The notes under the pieces are model-generated. The model was not told the origin of the DNA, did no database searches, and was given only the letters and a program-made list of their open reading frames with translations. From Brenneria roseae subsp. roseae (GTDB lineage Bacteria > Pseudomonadota > Gammaproteobacteria > Enterobacterales > Enterobacteriaceae): DNA of 64,000 nt. A program made the translations under genes and the position numbers. The stretch spans positions 21,799 through 85,798 of the forward strand of contig NZ_KZ819039.1 in assembly GCF_003115845.1 (NCBI RefSeq), read 5' to 3'. Shown here piece by piece: positions 18,219 through 26,947 of the stretch (positions within the stretch are counted from its first letter, which is position 1; each line of letters begins with the position of its first letter).

Positions 18219-19727
18219 TTATTCCGCCGCCATCAATCTCCGATACTCATCATAAGCATATAAATCAGTCATACCGCTGATATAGTCCTGAATCAAACGG
18301 GCACGATAGTAGTACTCGCGAATCTCTTGTTCTTTGAAAGACAATCCTGCAAGTTTCTCCACGGCTTCACGGTAAGCCAGGCAGTGTTTGCTGGATAATT
18401 TATGGTACAGCCGGGTTTCGATAGGGTAACGCTTGTGGTGATCTTCTTTTACGAGTTGGCTGAAATCCTGATATGACATCTCAAGCAGCGGACTATAAAT
18501 ATCCAATAGTCCACGGATCACCCGATATCCCTGTAACTCCAGTTGTTCCACTTCGTAGTGATTAAAAACGTGTTTCAGCGCAACATTTTTGAATATTTTC
18601 AACAGCCGGTTTTGCGGGCTGCCATCTTCCAGCAGGGCATGATTAAACGATCCGGCATAGATTGCCGGCAAATTATCGATAAACCGCTGTGAAGCATGCG
18701 GCACCATTTTGGCCACGGTATTCACCCGAAGGTTCATAAAAAATTGATCGTTCATACTGCGCCACGGCTGACGCTCGCGCCCCTCGTACGCCCGGCCCAC
18801 CGTTTTGGCAAACAGATCCCCGGTTCGCACTTCTCCCCAGGCGTCACGCAGACGATCGTGGAGTTGTTCAATAGTGAGAATATCTTTTTCTACCGCGTCT
18901 TCTAAATCGGCAATGCAGTAAGAGATATCGTCCGCAGCCTCCATAATGTAGGTCAGCGGGTAACGGTGAAATTCACCCATGGATAATTCGTCACGCAACC
19001 GGGAAACAAACGCTTCCTCCGCCAGATAATACCCCGGTTTTTTCATCAGATAGTTGTATTCAGCGGGGATTTTTTCGCACCAGTAAGCAGGACGGGTATA
19101 TTTCAATATGCAGCCAACCTGACCGTAGGTCAGATTCAGTTTAAGTAAGGTATGCACCATGCGAATAGCCTGCGCATTGCCTTCAAAATGACTGAGATCC
19201 TGCCGAATCCTGCCGCGTAATTCATTCAACCCGTCATCCTGCATACGCAAGAAATCGACCCGGCACCGATCTTCATGAGTCGCCTCTTCATCAAGAGAGG
19301 TAATGTCCATTAACTGGCAGAACCAGTTATTAATTGCGGATTCACCAAAATGTCCAAAAGGCGGGTTGCCGATGTCATGCATCAGACACGCCATTTCCAC
19401 CATACTTTCAAACGGGGTTTGCATGTTTTCCAATCCCAGCGCTTTAAGTCGGTTTGTTTCTTTCAGGCGATGAAGAATCTCTTTGGCAATGTAACGCCCT
19501 ACCTGTTGAACCTCCATGGAGTGCGTCAGTCGTGAACGCACGGCGGCATTGCGCTCCAGCGGGAAAACCTGCGTTTTTTGCTGTAGACGGCGGATGGCGG
19601 CCGAATTGACGATACGTCCACGATCGCTTTCAAACTGACGAATGACGGCATATTCATCCTCGGCAATAATCTCGGCACTGAAAGGTCGCTGAAAGCTTAT
19701 CTTCTTCGCAAAATCGATATCAGACAT
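18219..19727 (-). CDS. dgt: deoxyguanosinetriphosphate triphosphohydrolase
   Basis: Dgt cleaves dGTP to deoxyguanosine and triphosphate. HD-domain metal ligands are visible in [10 protein letters not shown] and [15 protein letters not shown], and the later [19 protein letters not shown] carries the final Asp. 502 aa, the enterobacterial length. I start at [10 protein letters not shown] (19727), four codons inside the longest frame, as in relatives. Divergent from mtnN. Confidence 0.96.
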   Translation of the reverse strand: MSDIDFAKKISFQRPFSAEIIAEDEYAVIRQFESDRGRIVNSAAIRRLQQKTQVFPLERNAAVRSRLTHSMEVQQVGRYIAKEILHRLKETNRLKALGLENMQTPFESMVEMACLMHDIGNPPFGHFGESAINNWFCQLMDITSLDEEATHEDRCRVDFLRMQDDGLNELRGRIRQDLSHFEGNAQAIRMVHTLLKLNLTYGQVGCILKYTRPAYWCEKIPAEYNYLMKKPGYYLAEEAFVSRLRDELSMGEFHRYPLTYIMEAADDISYCIADLEDAVEKDILTIEQLHDRLRDAWGEVRTGDLFAKTVGRAYEGRERQPWRSMNDQFFMNLRVNTVAKMVPHASQRFIDNLPAIYAGSFNHALLEDGSPQNRLLKIFKNVALKHVFNHYEVEQLELQGYRVIRGLLDIYSPLLEMSYQDFSQLVKEDHHKRYPIETRLYHKLSSKHCLAYREAVEKLAGLSFKEQEIREYYYRARLIQDYISGMTDLYAYDEYRRLMAAE

Positions 19728-19800
19728 AGGATTCTCCATGTTATACCGCTAACGTCAGTTCACACGCTCCATTTACCCTTGCCAGCCATGATAGACTAGC

Positions 19801-19828
19801 TTGACGTCATACTCGTGCTATTTATAAC
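19801..19828 (+). promoter_or_regulatory. probable promoter of mtnN-btuF
   Basis: -35 TTGACG (19801-19806), a 16-bp spacer and -10 TATAAC (19823-19828), 20 bp before the mtnN start. Confidence 0.6.
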
Positions 19829-19847
19829 AAATTTTGTGGGGATCTTT

Positions 19848-20546
19848 ATGAAAGTCGGCATTATCGGCGCTATGGAACAAGAAGTGATTCTTTTACGCGA
19901 TCGCATCGAAAACCGTCAGACCTTGCAGCGCGCCGGATGTGAAATCTACCGTGGGCAGTTAAACGGTGTCGATGTCGCATTACTGAAGTCCGGTATCGGC
20001 AAAGTCTCCGCCGCGCTGGGCACCACATTGTTGCTGGAACATTGTCAGCCGGACGTGGTGATTAATACCGGTTCCGCAGGCGGACTCGCGTCTACGCTGA
20101 AAGTTGGCGACATTGTGGTTTCCGATGAAGTTCGCTATCACGATGCCGATGTTACCGCGTTTGGCTACGAACCGGGTCAGATGGCGGGTTGTCCTGCGGC
20201 GTTCATCGCCGATGAAGAGTTAATCACGCTGGCTCAAAATGCGATTACGAAACTCCAGTTGAACGCGGTACGCGGTCTGATCGTCAGCGGTGACGCCTTT
20301 ATCAACGGCGCCGCGCCGCTGGCTCGCATCCGTCACACCTTCCCGCAGGCCATCGCCGTAGAAATGGAAGCGACCGCCGTGGCGCATGTTTGCCACCAGT
20401 TTGGCGTGCCTTTTGTTATCGTGCGTGCCATTTCCGACGTTGCCGATCAGGAATCGCACTTGAGTTTCGATGCGTTCCTGGCCGTGGCCGCCGAACAATC
20501 TACCCGTATGGTCGAAACCATGTTGCAAGCGTTGGCTAAGCGCTAA
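19848..20546 (+). CDS. mtnN: 5'-methylthioadenosine/S-adenosylhomocysteine nucleosidase
   Basis: MtnN (Pfs) hydrolyses methylthioadenosine and S-adenosylhomocysteine, linking SAM recycling with autoinducer-2 formation. Motifs: [12 protein letters not shown] at the start, [22 protein letters not shown] and the catalytic region [16 protein letters not shown]. 232 aa, full length. The start at 19848 is preceded by GGGGA; a longer reading is unsupported. The stop TAA overlaps the btuF ATG by one base, so the two genes are coupled, as in E. coli. Confidence 0.97.
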   Translation: MKVGIIGAMEQEVILLRDRIENRQTLQRAGCEIYRGQLNGVDVALLKSGIGKVSAALGTTLLLEHCQPDVVINTGSAGGLASTLKVGDIVVSDEVRYHDADVTAFGYEPGQMAGCPAAFIADEELITLAQNAITKLQLNAVRGLIVSGDAFINGAAPLARIRHTFPQAIAVEMEATAVAHVCHQFGVPFVIVRAISDVADQESHLSFDAFLAVAAEQSTRMVETMLQALAKR

Positions 20547-21391
20547 TGTTGCTGAAGCGATGGATGCTCCGCCTGCTGGGTATCCTGTTTTTTTCCCTGT
20601 TGGCGGCGGCACACGCCGCGCCTCAACGCGTGATCAGTCTGGCGCCTCATGCCACGGAGATCGCTTATGCGGCAGGAATGGGGGAACAATTGGTTGCGGT
20701 CAGCACCTGGTCGGACTATCCACCCGAAGCGAAAAAACTGGAGCAGGTGGCTTCCTGGCAGGGGATCAATCTGGAACGGATCCTTGCGCTCAAACCCGAT
20801 CTCATTCTGGCCTGGCGTGAAGGTAACCCGCAAAGGCCGCTGGAGCAGTTGGCCAATTTTGGTATTCCCATCGTTTACCTTGATCCTAAAACGCTGGAAG
20901 ATATTCCTGCCGCGCTGCAACAGTTGGCAACATACAGTCGCCACCCGGAGGTGGCAGAAAAAACCGCCGCCGGGCTTCGCCAGCAAATCACGGACTTGCG
21001 GCAGCGCTACGCCAGCAGGCTCCCCACGGGTGAACCGCGTCCACCGCTGCGTGTTTTTATGCAGTTTGGTTCCCAGCCGCTTTTTACTTCAGCGAAAGAC
21101 ACGCTGCAAAGTCAGGTTGTGTCACTGTGTGGCGCGCAGAATATTTTTAACGACAGCCCGGTGCCCTGGCCGCAGGTCAGTCGGGAGCAGGTATTGATGC
21201 GCTCACCGCAGGTCATTATCATCAGTGGTTCAGCATCTGCGATTGCCAATACGCAAGCTTTCTGGAAACCCCAGCTCAGCGTCCCGGTTATTGCGGTTAA
21301 TGAAGATTGGTTTAATCGTAGCGGGCCCCGTTTATTGCTGGCGGCGCAGCAAATTTGTCAGCAATTATCCGCTTTGCCAAAAATAGGGTAA
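20546..21391 (+). CDS. btuF: vitamin B12-binding periplasmic protein BtuF
   Basis: BtuF delivers cobalamin to the BtuCD inner-membrane transporter. The signal peptide ([20 protein letters not shown]) ends at AHA/APQ. The class III binding-protein fold begins [19 protein letters not shown], with [10 protein letters not shown] and [17 protein letters not shown] typical of BtuF. Two cysteines near the C-terminus (SLCGAQ, QQICQQ) fit the known disulfide. About 281 aa. Coupled to mtnN by a TAATG overlap. btuCD are not in the window. Confidence 0.95.
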   Translation: MLLKRWMLRLLGILFFSLLAAAHAAPQRVISLAPHATEIAYAAGMGEQLVAVSTWSDYPPEAKKLEQVASWQGINLERILALKPDLILAWREGNPQRPLEQLANFGIPIVYLDPKTLEDIPAALQQLATYSRHPEVAEKTAAGLRQQITDLRQRYASRLPTGEPRPPLRVFMQFGSQPLFTSAKDTLQSQVVSLCGAQNIFNDSPVPWPQVSREQVLMRSPQVIIISGSASAIANTQAFWKPQLSVPVIAVNEDWFNRSGPRLLLAAQQICQQLSALPKIG

Positions 21392-21529
21392 TGTTGTGCC
21401 TATAGCCTGAGCAAAAAAATGGTGGGAAACAAACTAAACCACCCGGCGAAAACGCCAAAAGCAGGGCAAAAACGAATAGCACTATTTTGAACCGTAATCG
21501 GTTCTTTTTTAACACCAGGTAATTTGAAA

Positions 21530-21802
21530 ATGAAAAAGGCATTGCTTTACGCAGGCTTGCTTCTGGCAGTCTGTGGTTCTGCTTATGCAGGAAATAATAG
21601 TGGGCAAATTAACGCCCGGTTAACCATTCTGCCTTCATGTGGCGTTGAGTTGCAGGACGACCAGTATCAGATGCAATGTAATGTGGCTTCCGTGTCTCAG
21701 CCCAGAATAACCGAGTCACGCGTACTGACTGAACGGATAACAACATCGGCGGCGACAACAGCAAACAATGTGGAAATACATCTGATTACGGTTGAATGGT
21801 AA
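21530..21802 (+). CDS. small exported protein, function unknown
   Basis: 90 aa with a classic signal peptide (MKMKK-type start then ALLYAGLLLAVCGSAYA/GNN). The mature part of about 70 residues contains LTILPSCGVEL and a second Cys (MQCNVAS), which suggests one disulfide and a beta-rich fold somewhat like spore-coat-U/fimbrial subunits, but it is too short for a full domain of that type. It follows btuF by 140 nt. No family is recognised. Confidence 0.6.
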   Translation: MKKALLYAGLLLAVCGSAYAGNNSGQINARLTILPSCGVELQDDQYQMQCNVASVSQPRITESRVLTERITTSAATTANNVEIHLITVEW

Positions 21803-21914
21803 ACCCCCGGCCCTCCCGCATGACCATACCCACTGATAACCAATATGTGCTTCAATCTTTACCGCTATAGTTTTGCCCTATCTGTCACCGATAAAAATGT
21901 CCATTCATATGTAA

Positions 21915-21949
21915 AAAACCCGTGTGCCTATTCAGGCCACACGGGTTTT
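21915..21949 (-). terminator. terminator of erpA
   Basis: 12-bp stem AAAACCCGTGTG / CACACGGGTTTT. It lies 24 bp beyond the erpA stop and has A/T runs on both sides, so it can also end the btuF-side transcript. Confidence 0.85.
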
Positions 21950-21972
21950 ATTTTTATCCGTTGAAGGTTTTA

Positions 21973-22317
21973 TCAGATACTGAAAGAAGAACCGCAGCCG
22001 CACGTGGTTTTCGCATTCGGGTTAGTGACAACAAAACGCGACCCTTCCAACCCTTCGGTGTAGTCAACCGAACCACCCACCAGATATTGCAGGCTCATCG
22101 GATCTACCACCAGTGCCACGCCCTGTTTTTCAATGGTCATGTCGCCTTCATTGATTTGATCATCAAAGGTAAAACCGTATTGGAAGCCGCTGCAACCGCC
22201 ACCAGTAATATAAACCCGAAGTTTCAGCTCAGGATTTTCTTCATCAGCAATCAGGTTTTTCACTTTGTTTGCTGCCGCATCGGTAAATTGCAGTGGCAAT
22301 GCTATATCGTCGCTCAT
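21973..22317 (-). CDS. erpA: iron-sulfur cluster insertion protein ErpA
   Basis: A-type carrier that passes Fe-S clusters to targets such as IspG and IspH. 114 aa, with the three cluster cysteines in [11 protein letters not shown] and the C-terminal CGCGSSF. I start at [10 protein letters not shown] (22317), the conserved N-terminus; the upstream 13 codons are not part of the family. Divergent from hemL, as in E. coli. Confidence 0.97.
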   Translation of the reverse strand: MSDDIALPLQFTDAAANKVKNLIADEENPELKLRVYITGGGCSGFQYGFTFDDQINEGDMTIEKQGVALVVDPMSLQYLVGGSVDYTEGLEGSRFVVTNPNAKTTCGCGSSFSI

Positions 22318-22532
22318 CTCTTTTACTCCCAACTCAGGGTCGTCATACACACCCAATCATACGCTTATTATCCAGCAGTAGACTAAAACGTTCAAGATTT
22401 GACATCTTTTGTTCAATTAATCGTCACCGGCTGACATTCACCAACGATATCCGTACAAAGATTTCATAACGGCGGTCAGTTTATTAGAATGGCCCTACTT
22501 CTCATGCTAAACGCAACGTCAGGACCCACTTA

Positions 22533-23813
22533 ATGAACAAATCTGAAAGTTTGTATGCCGCGGCACAGCAACTCATCCCGGGCGGCGTCAACTCGCCGGT
22601 ACGTGCATTTAACGGCGTTGGCGGCGTTCCTCTGTTTATCGAACGGGCAGACGGCGCCTATCTTTACGATGCCGATGGCAAATCCTACATTGATTACGTG
22701 GGCTCCTGGGGGCCGATGATATTGGGACATAACCACCCGGCCATTCGTCAGGCGGTCATCGCCGCCGCCGAACGTGGATTGAGTTTTGGCGCGCCGACGG
22801 AGATGGAAGTCCAGATGGCGCGGCTGGTGACCTCGCTGGTGCCGACCATGGATATGGTGCGCATGGTGAACTCGGGTACAGAAGCGACCATGAGCGCCAT
22901 TCGTTTAGCGCGCGGCTTTACCGGACGCGATAAAATCATCAAATTCGAAGGCTGCTATCACGGACATGCAGACTGTCTGCTGGTGAAAGCCGGTTCCGGC
23001 GCCCTGACGCTGGGCCAGCCGAATTCACCCGGCGTACCGGCGGATTTCGCCCGCCACACGCTGACCTGCACCTACAACGATCTGGCCTCGGTGCGTTCCG
23101 CCTTTGAGCAATACCCAGAGGAGATTGCCACCGTTATTGTCGAACCCGTCGCCGGCAATATGAACTGCGTGCCGCCGCTGCCGGAATTCCTGCCGGGGCT
23201 GCGCGCGCTGTGCGACGAATTCGGCGCTCTGTTAATCATCGATGAAGTGATGACCGGTTTCCGTGTGGCGCTGGCGGGCGCTCAGGCCCACTATGGCGTT
23301 CAGCCTGATTTGACCTGTCTGGGAAAAATCATCGGCGGCGGTATGCCCGTTGGCGCATTCGGCGGCAAACGAGAAGTGATGCAGGCGCTGGCGCCAACCG
23401 GCCCGGTTTATCAGGCGGGAACGCTCTCCGGTAATCCGATTGCGATGGCGGCAGGGTTTGCCTGCCTGACGGAAGTGGCCAAACCCGGCGTGCATCAGAA
23501 ACTGACTGAACTGACGCAACGGCTTGCAGCAGGTCTTCTGTCCGCCGCCAAAGCGGAAAATATTCCACTGGTTATCAATCAGGCGGGCGGCATGTTCGGT
23601 CTGTTCTTTACCGATGCAGAAAGCGTGACCTGCTATCAGGATGTGATGCAGTGTGATGTGGAACGCTTTAAGCGATTTTTCCATATGATGCTGGATGAAG
23701 GCGTCTATCTGGCGCCGTCCGCCTTCGAAGCGGGTTTTATGTCTCTTGCTCATAGCCATCAGGATATTGACCGCACTATCGAAGCAGCGCAGTTCTGCTT
23801 TGCACGGTTGTAA
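22533..23813 (+). CDS. hemL: glutamate-1-semialdehyde 2,1-aminomutase
   Basis: HemL converts glutamate-1-semialdehyde to 5-aminolevulinate, the tetrapyrrole precursor, with pyridoxal phosphate. Motifs: [20 protein letters not shown], the PLP aspartate in [10 protein letters not shown], and the Schiff-base lysine in [19 protein letters not shown]. 426 aa, full length. Monocistronic; it is followed by the mqsRA operator region. Confidence 0.98.
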   Translation: MNKSESLYAAAQQLIPGGVNSPVRAFNGVGGVPLFIERADGAYLYDADGKSYIDYVGSWGPMILGHNHPAIRQAVIAAAERGLSFGAPTEMEVQMARLVTSLVPTMDMVRMVNSGTEATMSAIRLARGFTGRDKIIKFEGCYHGHADCLLVKAGSGALTLGQPNSPGVPADFARHTLTCTYNDLASVRSAFEQYPEEIATVIVEPVAGNMNCVPPLPEFLPGLRALCDEFGALLIIDEVMTGFRVALAGAQAHYGVQPDLTCLGKIIGGGMPVGAFGGKREVMQALAPTGPVYQAGTLSGNPIAMAAGFACLTEVAKPGVHQKLTELTQRLAAGLLSAAKAENIPLVINQAGGMFGLFFTDAESVTCYQDVMQCDVERFKRFFHMMLDEGVYLAPSAFEAGFMSLAHSHQDIDRTIEAAQFCFARL

Positions 23814-23882
23814 AGCGGCCTGAGTTTTACCCTGTTTTCCAACGGCGTCATCTCTCTGGCGCCGTCTATTAGACTCACCCCC

Positions 23883-23929
23883 TAACCTATTAGGTGTATC
23901 TCTCATTGAAAAATACACCTAATAGGTTA
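23883..23929 (+). promoter_or_regulatory. paired MqsA operators upstream of mqsRA
   Basis: Two 17-bp arms, TAACCTATTAGGTGTAT (23883-23899) and its exact inverted copy (23913-23929), are separated by 13 bp. Each contains its own palindrome ACCT-N3-AGGT. MqsA is known to bind such ACCT/AGGT palindromes to repress mqsRA, so autoregulation is likely. Confidence 0.8.
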
Positions 23930-23964
23930 AAATTCGACGATAACATTAAGTATGGATGCGGAAT

Positions 23965-24261
23965 ATGGAAAAACGGACTCCCCATACCCGACTGCATATT
24001 GTCAAGGCACTGGTAGCTCAGGCAAATGTTAGAGCAACTAATTCAGCGTTGAACGATGCGGATCTGTTGGGGATGGATTTTGACGGCATGTGCAATGTGA
24101 TATCCGCGTTGACTACTCAGGATTTTTACAAAAGCATGACGACATACCATGATCACACGGTTTGGCATGACGTGTATCGTCCGCTGGTAGATGGTGTCAG
24201 GATCTACGTAAAAATCACGGTTATCAATGGGGTACTAATCGTCTCATTTAAGGAGAAATAA
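23965..24261 (+). CDS. mqsR: mRNA interferase toxin MqsR
   Basis: Ribosome-independent endoribonuclease that cuts mRNA at GCU sites; toxin of a type II pair. 98 aa from MEKRTPHTRL, closely following E. coli MqsR, including MDFDGMCNVI, DFYKSMTTYHDHTVWHDVYR and the C-terminal ITVINGVLIVSFKEK. I start at 23965 rather than three codons earlier by homology. The antitoxin gene follows after 1 nt. All residues I can compare look intact, so the toxin is probably functional. Confidence 0.95.
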   Translation: MEKRTPHTRLHIVKALVAQANVRATNSALNDADLLGMDFDGMCNVISALTTQDFYKSMTTYHDHTVWHDVYRPLVDGVRIYVKITVINGVLIVSFKEK

Positions 24262-24262
24262 T

Positions 24263-24661
24263 ATGAAATGCCCTAACTGTGGCGGTGCCGAATTAGTACA
24301 GGGTGCAAAAGACGTTCCGTACTCATTTCGTGGGAAAAAGACAGTTTTGCCCGCTATTGATGGTCTGCATTGCACTGTGTGTCATGAAGTCATCATGAAC
24401 AAAACAGAGTCGGCGGCCTATTTGGCAAAAATCGCTGATTTCAAAAATTCGGTTATCGCCGAAACGGTTGAGCCAGCATATATTGTGAAGGTTCGTAAAA
24501 AGTTAGATTTGACACAGCGTGAGGCCAGCGCAATATTTGGCGGTGGTGTGAATGCGTTTTCACGCTATGAAAAAGGAAAAGCGCAACCCCATCCTTCAAC
24601 GATCAAATTGCTAAAAGTCCTCGATCGCCATCCTGAACTACTCAGTGAGATCCGTAATTAA
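24263..24661 (+). CDS. mqsA: antitoxin/transcriptional regulator MqsA
   Basis: Zinc-binding antitoxin. The N-terminal domain has two CxxC pairs (MKCPNCGG and LHCTVCHE) that bind zinc and MqsR. The C-terminal helix-turn-helix (LTQREASAIFGGGVNAFSRYE) binds the operator palindromes. 132 aa, equal to E. coli. Toxin gene first, antitoxin second, as is typical of mqsRA. Confidence 0.96.
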   Translation: MKCPNCGGAELVQGAKDVPYSFRGKKTVLPAIDGLHCTVCHEVIMNKTESAAYLAKIADFKNSVIAETVEPAYIVKVRKKLDLTQREASAIFGGGVNAFSRYEKGKAQPHPSTIKLLKVLDRHPELLSEIRN

Positions 24662-24758
24662 AATCTGTCCGGCGCCGGGTGTGTAGCCCGGCATAAACAT
24701 CTCTTCTTGCGATCATCCTGATGTTATTTCGCGCCAACCACGCCCATTGTCAGTGGAT

Positions 24759-26216
24759 CTATTCGTTGCCCGGCGCAATACCGCTCATTTCACAAGCCAG
24801 TGCGCCCGCCCGTTTTAACGCATAGGTGTAACGCTCATCAAAAGGGTAACAACAGGAAAGGCGAATCGCATGTTTACAGCGGTCGCTCAACGTGTAGAGC
24901 GCACCGGGCGTCACACAGATCTTCTCCTGCAACAGATGATGAAACAGCGCGACACCGTCTACGTTGCCCGGCATCTCCAGCCAGAAGACAAAGCCGCCCT
25001 GCGGTTGCGTGGCGCGGGTGCCCTGAGGAAAATGGCGGGCGATCAGCCCGCGGGCTTCATCCAATTGAGTCGCATAGCGACGGCGCAACGTTCGCAGATG
25101 GTGATCGTATCCGCCTGATTCCAGAAATTGCGCCAGCGTCTCTGATAGCAGAGCCGACTCCGCCATTGACGACACGGCTTTAAGTCGCGCCACTGCCGCA
25201 CTGAATCGTCCGGCGGCCACCCAGCCAATTCGAAAATCGGGAGCCAGGGTTTTCGTAAAGCTGGAGCAGTAGATCACCCACCCGTGGCGATCGAACGCCT
25301 TGACCGCCGGAGAAAGCGGCCAGTTAAACTGGAGCTCGCCATACAAACCATCCTCTATCAGCGGGACCTGATAATCGTTCACCAGCTTCGCCAGACGCTT
25401 TTTATCCTCCAGCGTCATACTGCAACCCAGTGGATTCTGTACATTAGGCATGGCAACGATCGCCTGAAGCCGTTGCTCTGAAAGCAGCATCTCCAGAGCA
25501 TCCAGTGACAGCCCGCGTTGCGGATCGGTCGGGATCTCCACCGTTTTCAACCCCAGACTAGCGAGCAGCGGGAACAGATAAAAATAGGTTGGCGTCTCCA
25601 GACCGACACAATCACCCGGCTGGGTCACGGCTCGCAACGCCAGCTGCAACGCTTCCATGCAGCCGTGGGTCACCGTAATATCATCACTATTCAGCGCCAT
25701 GCCTGAATCCATCGATCGCCGGGCCACCTCTCGCCGCAGGCGCTCACTGCCCGGCGGCAAGGCATAGCGGCCAATCATGCCGGGATGGCGGCGCAGTAGC
25801 GAAGCGGTAATCCGACTGAGCTTCGCAGTAGGATAAAAATCGCTATTCTGCGGGCAGGCAAGCGAGATATTGAGATAATCGGGATGATTTTGCGCGGCAA
25901 AGACCGTATCAATCAGGTCCAGTTTTTCACTGCCGGGCGTGATGACCTGCGCACGATGCTGTCGGGTTTTCGTCAGCGATGGCAGACGTCCGCGCACGAA
26001 ATAGCCTGACTGCGGACGGGCTTCGATCAGACCGCGATCCTCAAGAATGCGCCAGGCATTGAGCACCGTATTCACACTCACCTGATGCGATCCCGCTACG
26101 CGGCGGATTGCGGGTAAACGGCTCCCCGGTAACCAGGTTCCCTGATGGATCGCCGTAGCAAAAGTTTCAGCCAGCTGTTGATAAAGCGTACTTTCCTGCG
26201 GGTCGACAATGGACAC
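24759..26216 (-). CDS. MocR-family transcriptional regulator (GntR-HTH plus aminotransferase fold)
   Basis: A GntR-type winged helix at the N-terminus (LPGSRLPAIRRVAGSHQVSVN) is fused to a class I aminotransferase-like domain with the PLP-lysine region YCSSFTKTLAPDFRIGWV. About 485 aa. MocR proteins use PLP or related ligands to control a neighbouring gene. The divergent LysE-type exporter 140 bp away is the obvious target. A GTG start at 26216 with upstream GAGG is preferred to a TTG nine codons earlier; this is uncertain. Related in layout to YdcR of E. coli, but no symbol is assigned. Confidence 0.85.
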   Translation of the reverse strand: MSIVDPQESTLYQQLAETFATAIHQGTWLPGSRLPAIRRVAGSHQVSVNTVLNAWRILEDRGLIEARPQSGYFVRGRLPSLTKTRQHRAQVITPGSEKLDLIDTVFAAQNHPDYLNISLACPQNSDFYPTAKLSRITASLLRRHPGMIGRYALPPGSERLRREVARRSMDSGMALNSDDITVTHGCMEALQLALRAVTQPGDCVGLETPTYFYLFPLLASLGLKTVEIPTDPQRGLSLDALEMLLSEQRLQAIVAMPNVQNPLGCSMTLEDKKRLAKLVNDYQVPLIEDGLYGELQFNWPLSPAVKAFDRHGWVIYCSSFTKTLAPDFRIGWVAAGRFSAAVARLKAVSSMAESALLSETLAQFLESGGYDHHLRTLRRRYATQLDEARGLIARHFPQGTRATQPQGGFVFWLEMPGNVDGVALFHHLLQEKICVTPGALYTLSDRCKHAIRLSCCYPFDERYTYALKRAGALACEMSGIAPGNE

Positions 26217-26355
26217 AATCACCTCGCCAATCGATGGGTACAATTAATGATTAATGCTATCTGTACTCATTACAATAGTATTTTTGTGTGTCTGTTACCA
26301 TAGCCATCATTCCACTTATCATGAGTGCTCTCATTCAGTTTAAAAGGAAAGCACT

Positions 26356-26946
26356 ATGCTCGATCCCTCTTTCTTCAGCTATGTCACCGTCATGTCGATT
26401 ACCCCCGGTCCCAACAACCTGCTGCTGGCGACCTCCGGCGTCAATTTTGGCATACGGCGCACGGTGCCAATGCTAATGGGCATTCTGATTGGTTGCGGGG
26501 TGCAAACGGCGCTGATGGGCGTGGCGCTGGAACTGTTGCTGAGCTGGATGAGCGCGGTAAGACTGCCGCTCACCGTATTGGGGTGTACCTATCTGCTGTG
26601 GCTTTCCTGGAAAATTGTACGATCGTCCGCGCCGGAGTTACACGATAAAAACCAGCCGATGACCCTGCTTCAAGGCGCGCTGTTCCAGGCGGTCAACCCC
26701 AAAGCCTGGATTATGTCCAGTAACGTGGCGCTGCTCTATACGGCCAGCAGCGGCATTTTCACGATCATGTTCGCTTTTATGGCGCTAAACCTGCCTTGCA
26801 TTCTGGTGTGGGCGGCACTTGGCGATCGAATCGGCAGGCACCTTCAGCAACCCTGGAAACTGCGGTGGTTCAACGGCGTTATGGCGCTGTCGTTGGTGAT
26901 CACCACCCTCTGGATGTTGATGGAGGCGATCAATGTCACCAAGTAA
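26356..26946 (+). CDS. LysE/RhtB-family amino-acid exporter
   Basis: 196 aa, an inner-membrane protein with about six hydrophobic helices. It has the family N-terminal signature SITPGPNNLLLATSGVNFG and the mid-protein phrase FQAVNPKAWIMSSNVALL. Proteins of this family export amino acids or related metabolites; the substrate cannot be told. It is divergent from the MocR regulator and probably controlled by it. TACAAT occurs twice in the shared promoter region (26239-26244 and 26271-26276). The stop codon lies 1 nt from the end of fhuB (convergent). Confidence 0.88.
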   Translation: MLDPSFFSYVTVMSITPGPNNLLLATSGVNFGIRRTVPMLMGILIGCGVQTALMGVALELLLSWMSAVRLPLTVLGCTYLLWLSWKIVRSSAPELHDKNQPMTLLQGALFQAVNPKAWIMSSNVALLYTASSGIFTIMFAFMALNLPCILVWAALGDRIGRHLQQPWKLRWFNGVMALSLVITTLWMLMEAINVTK

Positions 26947-26947
26947 C

